Shown: positions 1 to 6,374, counted from the first letter of the stretch. The stretch is DNA of 7,335 nucleotides from an archaeon (GCA_024276395.1 JAJRXH010000640.1:1-7335); one strand, 5' to 3'. The notes: a model not told the origin generated them from the sequence alone. Numbers and translations are program-made.

Positions 1-900
1 ATGCTTGCAATAGATGTCGAATCTGATCCACTTGCGACGTTTCATCTTAATGTCGCAGAAACTATCTGCTGGAACGTCGACATGAGGCAGACGCACGGTC
101 TATATATTCTGAAAAAGATTAATATCAGGCCAACTGTCGTCATAGCGTCTCCTCCTTGCGAACCTTTTACCTTAGCAAACCAAAAGAGAATCAGCGATCC
201 TATCCAACGGATTTATGATGATCCAAAGGGCAGATTGGTTCTCCATGCCATCAGAATCATTGGAGACCTAGAACCCGATTATTTCGTCATTGAAAATGTT
301 TTCCCACTCAAGGAGGGAAAAGCTGAAAAATATCTTCATAATGAACTCAAAGAAGCAGGATATGATAATGTTTACTTTAACGTGCTAAAAGCAACTGAAT
401 TTGGATTACCAAGTGAAAGAAAACGCCTTTTCATCTCGAACATTCGCTTGAAAAAGAAAATAACATCAGACGAATCTTTTCTTTCCACTCACTATCAAAC
501 AGTAGAAGAGGCATTGAAGTCCCTACCTGATGTAGACGAAATTCATGACATCCCTAACCATTTTTATGTTCCACCCCCAACCAAGCTTGAAAACAAACTT
601 CCACGAATGCTACCTGGACAAGCTCTTGCCTATTTTAGAGCTGCATCTGGCAAGACCTACCTTAATTACGTTCGACTACATCCTAACAAGCCTGCACCGA
701 CAGTACAAGGTCTCTCCCGTTTCATCCATCCCTGGAAAGATCGATTATGTTCCCCCAGAGAGCATGCCAGATTAATGAGTTTTCCGGATCAACACGTGTT
801 CGCGGGAAGCAGCACGCAATCTATCTTTAATCAAGTAGGAGAAGCAGTCCCACCTGCATTGGCAAGGTCCATTGCAATGCAAATAAAGGATAAACTATAA
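1..900 (+). CDS. DNA (cytosine-5) methyltransferase, 5'-partial
   Basis: C5-cytosine DNA methyltransferase, which transfers a methyl group from S-adenosylmethionine to C5 of cytosine in a specific DNA site. Visible motifs: AIDVESDPLATF (residues 3-14, motif II region, acidic residue binding SAM), PPCEPF (51-56, motif IV, catalytic Cys53), ENV (98-100, motif VI), FGLPSERKRLF (134-144, motif VIII), PAPTVQG (231-237) and SPREHARLMSFPD (251-263, motif IX region), and QVGEAVPPALARS (278-290, motif X). Motif I (usually DLFxGxGG), which precedes this by some 20 residues, is missing, so the ATG at position 1 is almost surely internal and the gene starts left of the window. The region between motifs VIII and IX, which holds target recognition, is short (about 90 residues), fitting a small single-specificity enzyme. 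Motif IV has Glu where Gln is common. No restriction endonuclease is visible on this side. The family is secure; the target site is unknown. Confidence 0.92.
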   Translation: MLAIDVESDPLATFHLNVAETICWNVDMRQTHGLYILKKINIRPTVVIASPPCEPFTLANQKRISDPIQRIYDDPKGRLVLHAIRIIGDLEPDYFVIENVFPLKEGKAEKYLHNELKEAGYDNVYFNVLKATEFGLPSERKRLFISNIRLKKKITSDESFLSTHYQTVEEALKSLPDVDEIHDIPNHFYVPPPTKLENKLPRMLPGQALAYFRAASGKTYLNYVRLHPNKPAPTVQGLSRFIHPWKDRLCSPREHARLMSFPDQHVFAGSSTQSIFNQVGEAVPPALARSIAMQIKDKL

Positions 901-948
901 ATCACGAAAATCTTTGCCAGAAAGTCTCATCCTTTCAGAGGAGAATAA

Positions 949-1047
949 ATGAAGAAATTGCCTTTAGACTTTGCCGAAAGGGTATCGCGAAACACACGAG
1001 CGTCACCATCCATTCATGTGAGAAACGCATTCTCCGATGAATCTTGA
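949..1047 (+). CDS. Candidate small ORF (32 aa), unrecognised
   Basis: A 32-codon frame from ATG to TGA, reading MKKLPLDFAERVSRN at its start and basic to neutral overall. In its favour, an AGAGGAG ribosome binding site at 937-943 sits 5 bases before the ATG, and it begins 48 bases after the methyltransferase stop, so the two could share a transcript. Against it, there is no recognisable domain, the peptide is very short, and the surrounding 800 bases look non-coding. I do not recognise it. The match to a ribosome binding site is the only positive evidence. Confidence 0.25.
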   Translation: MKKLPLDFAERVSRNTRASPSIHVRNAFSDES

Positions 1048-1124
1048 TTGATTACTAAAAAAATCGGATTTGTCATTCCTATGATTCGTGAATAAAGACT
1101 TCCTCGGAAGAAGCATTCCTTTCC

Positions 1125-1148
1125 GTGATCTAGGTGATCTAGGTGATC
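1125..1148. repeat. 9-bp tandem repeat (GTGATCTAG, 2.67 copies)
   Basis: GTGATCTAG occurs twice without error and is followed by GTGATC. It lies in the gene-free region, about 220 bp after the methyltransferase. The unit contains GATC and CTAG tetramers but no larger palindrome. It could be a binding site array or simple slippage. Confidence 0.8.
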
Positions 1149-1670
1149 GCTTTAATCTCCTTGATTGAAAAAATGAGAGTTTCGGAAAAGCCTAATTGCT
1201 CTCTTTTACACTCTTTTGACTACCTTTTTTCTGATTCTTATGCTTCCTTCTCGTGGAACACCATGGGTCCCCATATCACGCTAGAAAAGTTTTTAACGGA
1301 ACATCCCCGAAAAGTGAGAAATGTTTGACACTTGCAGCCAGATGTTCTCATAACGATCAACGGATCACCATAACGTGTCGTCCTCACGGGTATTCTTCAC
1401 TTCATCAACAATGATGATTCAGATGACGGTGGTAGTGGCAACAAGAGTGGCAGATTTCTCCAGCGTACTGTCTACTCCCCGTTACTCGCGAGGGAAGGCA
1501 GCTATGATACTCACTCGGGATGAGGCCTTTTCTTTCAAGATGTCGACACTTTCGATTGGAATCAATAATCAAGCAGTAGTACATCCGACGGCGATGATAC
1601 CACTCTTCCACGTTCTTTCAGTTCATCATCTGGAAGAACAAGGCTCCTTGTTAAGATTATCTTCATCGCA

Positions 1671-1697
1671 AAAAAACCCTATCTTTCCAGATAGGGG
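1671..1697 (-). terminator. Hairpin plus T-run terminator of the DUF2299-like gene
   Basis: Read on the minus strand, CCCTATCT (1696-1689 side) pairs perfectly with AGATAGGG over 8 bp, closed by a GGAA loop of the GNRA type, and is followed at once by six Ts (1676-1671). It begins 4-5 bases after the TGA of the minus-strand gene. This is the textbook layout of an intrinsic terminator. Archaeal termination usually needs only the T run, so a hairpin this regular is notable. The structure is directly visible; the role is inferred from position. Confidence 0.78.
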
Positions 1698-1701
1698 AAT
1701 A

Positions 1702-2241
1702 TCAGGTATATTCGGCAAAAAATTTATCAGACTCAGAAGAACCAGATGTTCTACCAGATAAATATTGTGCGGGAACCCCAAGATATGAATTGATGACTTC
1801 CAATGACAGCAGAAAGGCCTTATGTACCTCTTGTAAGGAATGCATAAAAATTGTCTTGTTAATGCCGTCTTCATACAATTCTAAGACGATCAAATACCGT
1901 TGAAGCGTTAAATCACGTGGATTTTCGAAGAATAGTTGAAACCCAACGCTAGGCCTTGACAACAGCATGATGCGCAAGTCTCTTATCATTCTACTTCTTT
2001 TTTCCATATCTAATTGCTTTAATCGGCTGAAATGTTCAGGAACCAACTGAGTTGCGGAGATTATGGCAACCATATCTCGTTTTTCGGGAGGTTGAACAAT
2101 TGACAATGAGAAAGGAGATCCCCTTGGAAAATTTACCGAAAAATGAAACACGTGATGATCCGTTATGGATTCCTTCAATATCTTTTCTGATTTTATCCAA
2201 GTTTTCACTTTTTCTTCAATGGACTTCATCCTACTCGCCAA
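1702..2241 (-). CDS. DUF2299-like conserved archaeal protein
   Basis: A protein of 175-179 residues. It resembles the archaeal DUF2299 family: an N-terminal helix (SIEEKVKTWIKSE), then FHFSVNFPRGSPFSLSIVQP (33-52) giving two strands, a strand DMVAIISATQL (56-66), a charged helix around 70-95, and a strand GFQLFFEN (100-107) with a C-terminal helix to about 155. The last 20 residues are polar and probably flexible. There is no signal peptide or membrane segment, so it is likely cytosolic; biochemical function is unknown for the family. The frame opens at a TTG at 2241, but an in-frame ATG at 2229 (MKSIEEK) fits better: the shared TTTAAA box at 2261-2266 lies 32 bases before it, giving a very short leader, while transcription starting about 25 bases after that box would begin downstream of the TTG. 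A hairpin terminator directly follows the stop. The family assignment is from memory of the pattern. Confidence 0.82.
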   Translation of the reverse strand: MASRMKSIEEKVKTWIKSEKILKESITDHHVFHFSVNFPRGSPFSLSIVQPPEKRDMVAIISATQLVPEHFSRLKQLDMEKRSRMIRDLRIMLLSRPSVGFQLFFENPRDLTLQRYLIVLELYEDGINKTIFMHSLQEVHKAFLLSLEVINSYLGVPAQYLSGRTSGSSESDKFFAEYT

Positions 2242-2260
2242 TTTGCCTTCACGAGACCAA

Positions 2261-2266
2261 TTTAAA
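2261..2266. promoter_or_regulatory. Palindromic TTTAAA, possible shared box A
   Basis: TTTAAA is self-complementary and sits in the short gap between divergent genes. It is 32 bases from the glycosyltransferase ATG on one side and 32 bases from ATG 2229 on the other. With archaeal initiation about 25 bases downstream of box A, both transcripts would have leaders of roughly 5-10 bases or fewer. That agrees with the lack of a ribosome binding site before the glycosyltransferase. This is inference from spacing only. Confidence 0.4.
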
Positions 2267-2297
2267 ACAACTTAATAGTGATGGAACTTGAAAGCAC

Positions 2298-3194
2298 ATG
2301 ACAAGAAAAGTTTCCATTCTAATAGGTATACCCGTATACAATGAAGAGAAGTATCTAAAAACATTTTTGGAAAAATACTCGATGGAAATCACCAAACTAC
2401 GAAAAAACTTTCCAAACGTGATTATGGAAACCCTAATCATTGACGATGGGTCAACAGATAACAGTCCAAGCATTTATGAGGAATTTTCATCAAAAGAATG
2501 CATGTTGTATCTCAGAAATGAGGAAAATCAAGGATATGGCTCCGTGCAAGCCCTTCTTTTCGAGTTCAGCATTAACATGGGATTTGATTGGTTAATAACC
2601 ATCGATGCTGATCTACAACATGACTTCAAAACTTTGATCACGTTCTTATCAGAAATAATGAAGGAAGGAAACGAAATCGACGTCTTCTCCGGAACACGTT
2701 ACTTACAAATAATGCCTGAGAGCACCATTCACAACATCCCCATTGATCGTTACCTCATTAACATGATCATCACTCACTTTCTTAACCAAATTACACCTTT
2801 CAATCTCACTGATGCCTTTTGCGGTTTTAAGGCATACAAGGTAAAATCTCTAGAGAAATTACAATTCAAAACAGCTGGTTATTCTTTCCCAATGGAGTTT
2901 TGGATGCAAGCTGCAAGAATTCCTCTAAAAGTAAAAGAAATCCCAACGCCTGCAATCTATCTCACGAACAGACGTGGCCGAGGAAATTGGAATTATCGAT
3001 TAAACCAATACCTTGAGACTCTAAGGATATTATGTTGGTCAGAAAAACAATTAGAAAACATTAAAACAATGTCAGAGGCAGCAAGAAAACTGTTACAACT
3101 TGCTGAAAGAGGTGATTTAAAGATTAAAATCCAACCTCATCATATTTTTGTTCACCAAGTTCTAACACCATATCTAAAAAAATCAAAATCATAA
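2298..3194 (+). CDS. Family 2 glycosyltransferase, DPM1-like
   Basis: GT-A fold glycosyltransferase of family GT2, closest in pattern to dolichyl/polyprenyl-phosphate mannosyl- or glucosyltransferases, which load a sugar from a nucleotide donor onto a lipid phosphate at the inner face of the membrane. Motifs: IPVYNEEKYL (11-20), nucleotide-binding DDGSTD (49-54), NQGYG (78-82, usually NxGxG), the metal-binding DADLQH (103-108), GTRY (132-135) and TDAFCGFKAY (171-180). Residues 215-235 (IPTPAIYLTNRRGRGN) correspond to the end of the catalytic domain. The remaining 60 residues are charged and helical, and there is no C-terminal membrane segment, unlike the larger DPM1-GtrA or DPMS fusions. The start is fixed by an in-frame TGA at 2289-2291 just before the ATG. 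No ribosome binding site is visible, so a leaderless or short-leader mRNA is likely. Downstream, 23 bp away, is a small helix-turn-helix gene, probably cotranscribed. Donor and acceptor cannot be told from sequence. Confidence 0.93.
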   Translation: MTRKVSILIGIPVYNEEKYLKTFLEKYSMEITKLRKNFPNVIMETLIIDDGSTDNSPSIYEEFSSKECMLYLRNEENQGYGSVQALLFEFSINMGFDWLITIDADLQHDFKTLITFLSEIMKEGNEIDVFSGTRYLQIMPESTIHNIPIDRYLINMIITHFLNQITPFNLTDAFCGFKAYKVKSLEKLQFKTAGYSFPMEFWMQAARIPLKVKEIPTPAIYLTNRRGRGNWNYRLNQYLETLRILCWSEKQLENIKTMSEAARKLLQLAERGDLKIKIQPHHIFVHQVLTPYLKKSKS

Positions 3195-3202
3195 ATCACC
3201 TT

Positions 3203-3209
3203 GAGGGGG
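3203..3209 (+). promoter_or_regulatory. Strong ribosome binding site of the small HTH gene
   Basis: GAGGGGG lies 8 bases before the ATG at 3218, within the 23-base gap after the glycosyltransferase stop. It is a good anti-16S match, and it is the main reason to accept the 49-codon frame as a gene with this start. The upstream glycosyltransferase lacks such a site, as expected if it is first in a short-leader transcript and this gene is internal. Confidence 0.75.
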
Positions 3210-3217
3210 TCATCAAG

Positions 3218-3367
3218 ATGAACAAACCATCAAGACTTACGGACTTGACAGAATCAACAAAAAAATACCTCAAGCAACTTCACCATTTAGGGTGGAGTGC
3301 CGAAGAAATTGCGCATCATACAGGATTGAATTCTGATTCCATAAAAAATGTAATTTCATCGGATTAA
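3218..3367 (+). CDS. Small helix-turn-helix protein (49 aa)
   Basis: A 49-residue protein from ATG to TAA. Residues 8-45 look like a compact three-helix DNA-binding fold: helix LTESTKKYLKQLHHLG (7-22), then WSAEEIAHHTGLNSDSIKNVIS (25-46 region), where EEIAHHTGL followed by a second helix SDSIKNVIS is a classic helix-turn-helix with the turn Gly at 36. There is no room for an effector domain, so it would act as a bare DNA-binding module, probably as a dimer or with a partner. It follows the glycosyltransferase by 23 bp with a strong ribosome binding site, and an oligo-T terminator lies 19 bases after its stop, so it is probably the last gene of a two-gene operon. It could regulate that operon. 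The coding call rests on the binding site, spacing and helix-turn-helix pattern. No named family is claimed. Confidence 0.75.
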   Translation: MNKPSRLTDLTESTKKYLKQLHHLGWSAEEIAHHTGLNSDSIKNVISSD

Positions 3368-3385
3368 ATGCAACTTCAAACTCTA

Positions 3386-3392
3386 TTTTTTT
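3386..3392 (+). terminator. Oligo-T terminator of the glycosyltransferase-HTH operon
   Basis: Seven Ts followed by ATTATTT lie 18 bases after the TAA of the small HTH gene, with no hairpin before them. A T run alone is the usual intrinsic termination signal for archaeal RNA polymerase. It lies in the 89-bp gap between convergent genes. Confidence 0.5.
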
Positions 3393-3428
3393 ATTATTTG
3401 AACAAGAAAGAAAGAAGTATCCAAAATA

Positions 3429-3445
3429 GTGGTGCAAATCACCAC
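3429..3445. other. Hairpin between convergent genes
   Basis: GTGGTG and CACCAC form a perfect 6-bp stem around a 5-base loop (CAAAT). On the minus strand it lies 11 bases after the stop of the large winged-helix gene and is followed by TATTTTGG, so it may help terminate or protect the 3' end of that transcript. The T tract is short, so terminator function is uncertain. Confidence 0.4.
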
Positions 3446-3456
3446 GGAATCCAAGA

Positions 3457-6360
3457 TCAATCATCTGCAAATACCATACAATACCACCCATGTTTCACTT
3501 TCAAGACACCCTTCTCTACGAGACTTCGTAGAATTTCACGAATATAATCGCGGTCTAATCCAGTCTTCCGTGCTATTAAATTAGATTGAGCCTTCAGGCT
3601 TTTTTGACCTCTGATAGCATCATAAATTAATTTCTCATCATCAGTCAAGGGAACAGATGGATAGGGGATGGCTTTTTTTGGCTGATAACGGTTTTTTATG
3701 CTATTCCAGAGTTCATCTCCTAAAATTATTTGAGCTATACGTTCGTTTAACGCATACCATCCTCTAGTTACGTTACAAATGCCAATTGACGCAAATTTTT
3801 TCAAAATCTCCTTGGTTTTCTGTTTAGTGAGGCCCGTTTCATTCGCTATTGAATTTGACTGTGCTTTGAAATCTTTATGTTTTGCCATCGCTTCAATCAC
3901 TTTCATTTCCTCTGACGACAATTCAATCTTCCGTAGATTTGATCTTCTCTGATTTAATAAGTCCTTAAGTTTTAACACCTCTTTCAAGTTCGGATTTGGA
4001 CTTTCATAATCGATGGTTACGTAATCTCCACGTAATCTTTTAATGACTCCTTTTTTCACGAGCTCCTTGACCACTTTCTTCAACCGAGTCTTTTTCAGCG
4101 TCGTGTATTTTACCAGTGACTTGAACACCATTTTATTGTCCTTGTAGTTAAGTAATGCGAGAATCACCTGAATTTCTTCATCAGTAAACCCAGCAATGGA
4201 GAGCGATTGTAAGTGGTCATTTAAGGATATTTTCTGCTGTGAATCTCCATCTATCTGACGTTCAACTGCGGGAGGAGAACCACTCTCTACTGCAATATCT
4301 AACTTAGTCGCAGTAAGTGAGCCAGTCATTTTATCTGTACTAGAAGATTTATGAATTTTAGGTTTTTTCATTGAAGATAATCGTTTTCTCTGCAAAAAAA
4401 GTCTTTCTTCTTCGCTCAATTCATCAATATATGGTTTTTCAACAAGGCTCTCCAATTGAGAATCCTTCTCATCCTCATAATCTTCTTTATCTTCAATAAA
4501 AGACTCATTTACTCTTAGTTCAAAGTCATCATCTTTGGAGACCGAGGTGAAATGTTTTCTTTTTCGGGAGATACTTACATCTCCCACGAGGACAGCTTCA
4601 TTCATATCTTCCTCCCAATCATCTTCCCACTCAAATCTTTCATCCACTTCAGCCGGATAAGGTGATCCAAACGCATCGACAACATTAATATCTTCATAAA
4701 ATTCTTCATCATCTTCATTAAATTGCTTTTCCATTTTCTCTTTTAATAATAAGGCCTTCATTTCTTCTGGAGTCAAATCTTGAGAAGATGATTTAGCAAA
4801 GAGACCGCGCCTTGTTTTCAAATCATTCGTTGAAGATTCTAAAGATTTTGACAACCCACTTGATTCTTCCGAAGAGCGTCCTGAGAGGTATAACTCTTGT
4901 TTCTGTTCTTCTAAGAGTTCTTCTAACAACTTTGCCTTTGAGGGACGCAGACTATACCATCCATGAGACACTTTAAGCCAACCTGAGTCGGAAAGACCTC
5001 TTAATAACTCTTTGATCTTTTCTTTCTTAATTCCAAGTTTTTTTACGATGATATTACTCTGTACCTTCTTATTCTTACGTTCATTTATGAATAGAAGTAA
5101 TTCTAACTCTTCTAAACTCAAAGGTTTATCTGATATTCCCAATGAATTAATGATGGTTAACAGATTATCTAAACGAATATCATAGAATTCTTCCTCATAG
5201 TCTTCTGTTGACAGAATAATATCAGACCCACGGTCTTGAACAACAGATGATGGAAGTCCCATTGGACTCCTACTGTACTTCTCAATCGATTGGACTTGAG
5301 TCGCAGAAGAACCAAGAACTCGTTCTTTCTTCAGACTTAATTCATATTGATATACTTTAAATGTTCTGAACTCTCCATATATTCGACTTATTTCACTACC
5401 AATGATTTCCATTACTTCGACGGTAGGAAAATTATCTTCTTCTTTGAAATCATTTAATGAAATAACTCCAGAACCATCAATGAAAAATCTAATCATTGTA
5501 CCTTTCTGTTGGAATGCAGACGAATCAAAGTAATCCAAAATTTTTAAAATGAATTTACTGTTTTGAGCCTGATACGGAACGACCAAATAAACAGAATCGC
5601 TCTTTTTGTCATAACGAACATATAGTTCTGGAATTTTTCGTATAACTGGATCAAAACGTAAGACTTCAGCGCTTCTGGGAAAGAGTTCGTACCATGCAGT
5701 ACCAACAACATATTCTGCAAATTCTTGGATTCGGGGATGAATGTTCATCAATTTATTGAGAGTAGAGGTCAAGGAGGCCTGATAGTCTTCTAAATCATCT
5801 CTTTTATGGGAAGAAGAATACAACTCAATATCCATGGAAGTGAGGAGCAAGTCTCTAAGAGTAGAGGTCAAGGATACTTCCTCAGGCATATTCACTTGTA
5901 AGACATCTTTTGTAAACAAAATGTAAGTTTCCATACCAATTATTATTTCTGAATGATTTGAAGGATCTGAATCAGTTACAAGGTTTTCCATATTTTCTCT
6001 TAAAGGACTATCATATTCCAAGTAATCGATTAACTCTTGAAACTTCACGTGATCCTCTTCTGTGAAAAACAAGGTCTCTAACTTACCTTTTACTAGTAAC
6101 TGCATTGAACTATAGAAAAGATGTCCCACGTATCCAAACTCTTTGAAATATTGCCGTAAACTTTCAAGAATAAACGAGACGTCAGTACCTTTAATTTTAA
6201 CCAAATAATTGTCTCCAGTCTGTTCTCTTATTCGTAATTCTGGCAACCCTTCGAACAAAGGCTCCCCAATTATTTCTCTTTCTTCAATATAAACTTCCTT
6301 AAATCTATTCAGAGAATGTAGAAACCTTACGAGTTGTGAAGTAATTTTGGTAGCAGCCAC
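3457..6360 (-). CDS. Large multi-winged-helix protein (967 aa), undescribed architecture
   Basis: I do not recognise a family for the whole protein. Four winged-helix units are visible at about 414-471, 725-784, 813-871 and 904-962. Units 1, 3 and 4 share K(V/A)QSNxI, then a recognition-helix segment with (K/R)E(L/I)L, and end in a wing with GWY (467-469, 867-869, 958-960). Unit 2 has lost QSN and GWY but keeps the helix pattern (KKVVKELVKKGVIKRL). Between units 1 and 2 lies a roughly 250-residue linker, rich in Glu/Asp and Ser (e.g. 549-560, 573-586, 623-634), probably disordered. Residues 1-400 form an unassigned alpha/beta region that seems internally duplicated. There is no signal peptide or membrane segment, so it is cytosolic. 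It likely binds DNA or a DNA-protein complex through the tandem winged helices. Start: GTG at 6360 with GAAGGGG 7 bases upstream. It may be cotranscribed with the HD gene 182 bp upstream or use its own TTTAAAA box. Confidence 0.9.
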   Translation of the reverse strand: MAATKITSQLVRFLHSLNRFKEVYIEEREIIGEPLFEGLPELRIREQTGDNYLVKIKGTDVSFILESLRQYFKEFGYVGHLFYSSMQLLVKGKLETLFFTEEDHVKFQELIDYLEYDSPLRENMENLVTDSDPSNHSEIIIGMETYILFTKDVLQVNMPEEVSLTSTLRDLLLTSMDIELYSSSHKRDDLEDYQASLTSTLNKLMNIHPRIQEFAEYVVGTAWYELFPRSAEVLRFDPVIRKIPELYVRYDKKSDSVYLVVPYQAQNSKFILKILDYFDSSAFQQKGTMIRFFIDGSGVISLNDFKEEDNFPTVEVMEIIGSEISRIYGEFRTFKVYQYELSLKKERVLGSSATQVQSIEKYSRSPMGLPSSVVQDRGSDIILSTEDYEEEFYDIRLDNLLTIINSLGISDKPLSLEELELLLFINERKNKKVQSNIIVKKLGIKKEKIKELLRGLSDSGWLKVSHGWYSLRPSKAKLLEELLEEQKQELYLSGRSSEESSGLSKSLESSTNDLKTRRGLFAKSSSQDLTPEEMKALLLKEKMEKQFNEDDEEFYEDINVVDAFGSPYPAEVDERFEWEDDWEEDMNEAVLVGDVSISRKRKHFTSVSKDDDFELRVNESFIEDKEDYEDEKDSQLESLVEKPYIDELSEEERLFLQRKRLSSMKKPKIHKSSSTDKMTGSLTATKLDIAVESGSPPAVERQIDGDSQQKISLNDHLQSLSIAGFTDEEIQVILALLNYKDNKMVFKSLVKYTTLKKTRLKKVVKELVKKGVIKRLRGDYVTIDYESPNPNLKEVLKLKDLLNQRRSNLRKIELSSEEMKVIEAMAKHKDFKAQSNSIANETGLTKQKTKEILKKFASIGICNVTRGWYALNERIAQIILGDELWNSIKNRYQPKKAIPYPSVPLTDDEKLIYDAIRGQKSLKAQSNLIARKTGLDRDYIREILRSLVEKGVLKVKHGWYCMVFADD
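5759..5874. repeat. 17-bp direct repeat, in frame, 99 bp apart
   Basis: AGAGTAGAGGTCAAGGA occurs at 5759-5775 and again at 5858-5874. The spacing of 99 bp is 33 codons, so on the minus strand both copies are read in the same frame as SLTSTL (residues 163-168 and 196-201 of the winged-helix protein). The rest of the 33-codon unit is not clearly repeated. Confidence 0.85.
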
Positions 6361-6367
6361 GATTCAA

Positions 6368-6374
6368 CCCCTTC
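6368..6374 (-). promoter_or_regulatory. Ribosome binding site deciding the GTG start of the winged-helix gene
   Basis: GAAGGGG on the minus strand lies 7 bases before the GTG at 6360. No in-frame ATG occurs at the protein's N-terminus (next residues AATKITSQ), and this site supports the GTG start. Confidence 0.7.

Larger units (their letters stand above)
901..1701. other. 800-bp region without a convincing gene
   Basis: This lies between the convergent methyltransferase and DUF2299-like genes. No tRNA T-arm, complete C/D-box RNA or CRISPR repeat was seen. Contents: the candidate small ORF just after the methyltransferase; a 6-bp inverted repeat TCCGAT/ATCGGA (1033-1038 and 1063-1068); a 9-bp tandem repeat at 1125-1148; and a GC-raised block (113 of 240 bases by hand count at 1381-1620). 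It ends in the minus-strand terminator. Open frames here (1143-1328 and 1375-1761 plus, 1405-1611 minus) start at GTG or lack a binding site, and read as low-information protein. It may be decayed coding sequence or an untranslated RNA locus; the sequence does not decide. Confidence 0.5.

Noticed and set aside
1143..1328. 61-codon plus-strand frame from GTG
   Set aside because: The start lies inside the 9-bp tandem repeat, there is no ribosome binding site, and the peptide shows no pattern.
1405..1611. 68-codon minus-strand frame rich in His, Cys and Arg
   Set aside because: The Cys/His content suggested a zinc finger, but there is no regular CxxC or HxxxH spacing and no ribosome binding site.
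901..1701. tRNA, C/D-box RNA or CRISPR in the gene-free region
   Set aside because: No T-arm consensus, no paired C/D boxes (only an isolated ATGATGA near 1411) and no repeat-spacer pattern was found by eye.
1375..1761. 128-codon plus-strand frame from GTG
   Set aside because: It has no ribosome binding site, no recognisable domain, runs through the minus-strand terminator hairpin and overlaps the last 20 codons of the DUF2299-like gene on the other strand.
1626..1874. 82-codon minus-strand frame
   Set aside because: It lies mostly inside the DUF2299-like gene in another frame and reads through its terminator; it is a shadow.
2281..2301. Six-codon upstream frame (MELEST) whose TGA overlaps the glycosyltransferase ATG
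   Set aside because: The ATGA overlap looks like translational coupling, but the likely transcription start (about 25 bases after TTTAAA) falls after its ATG, and it has no binding site.
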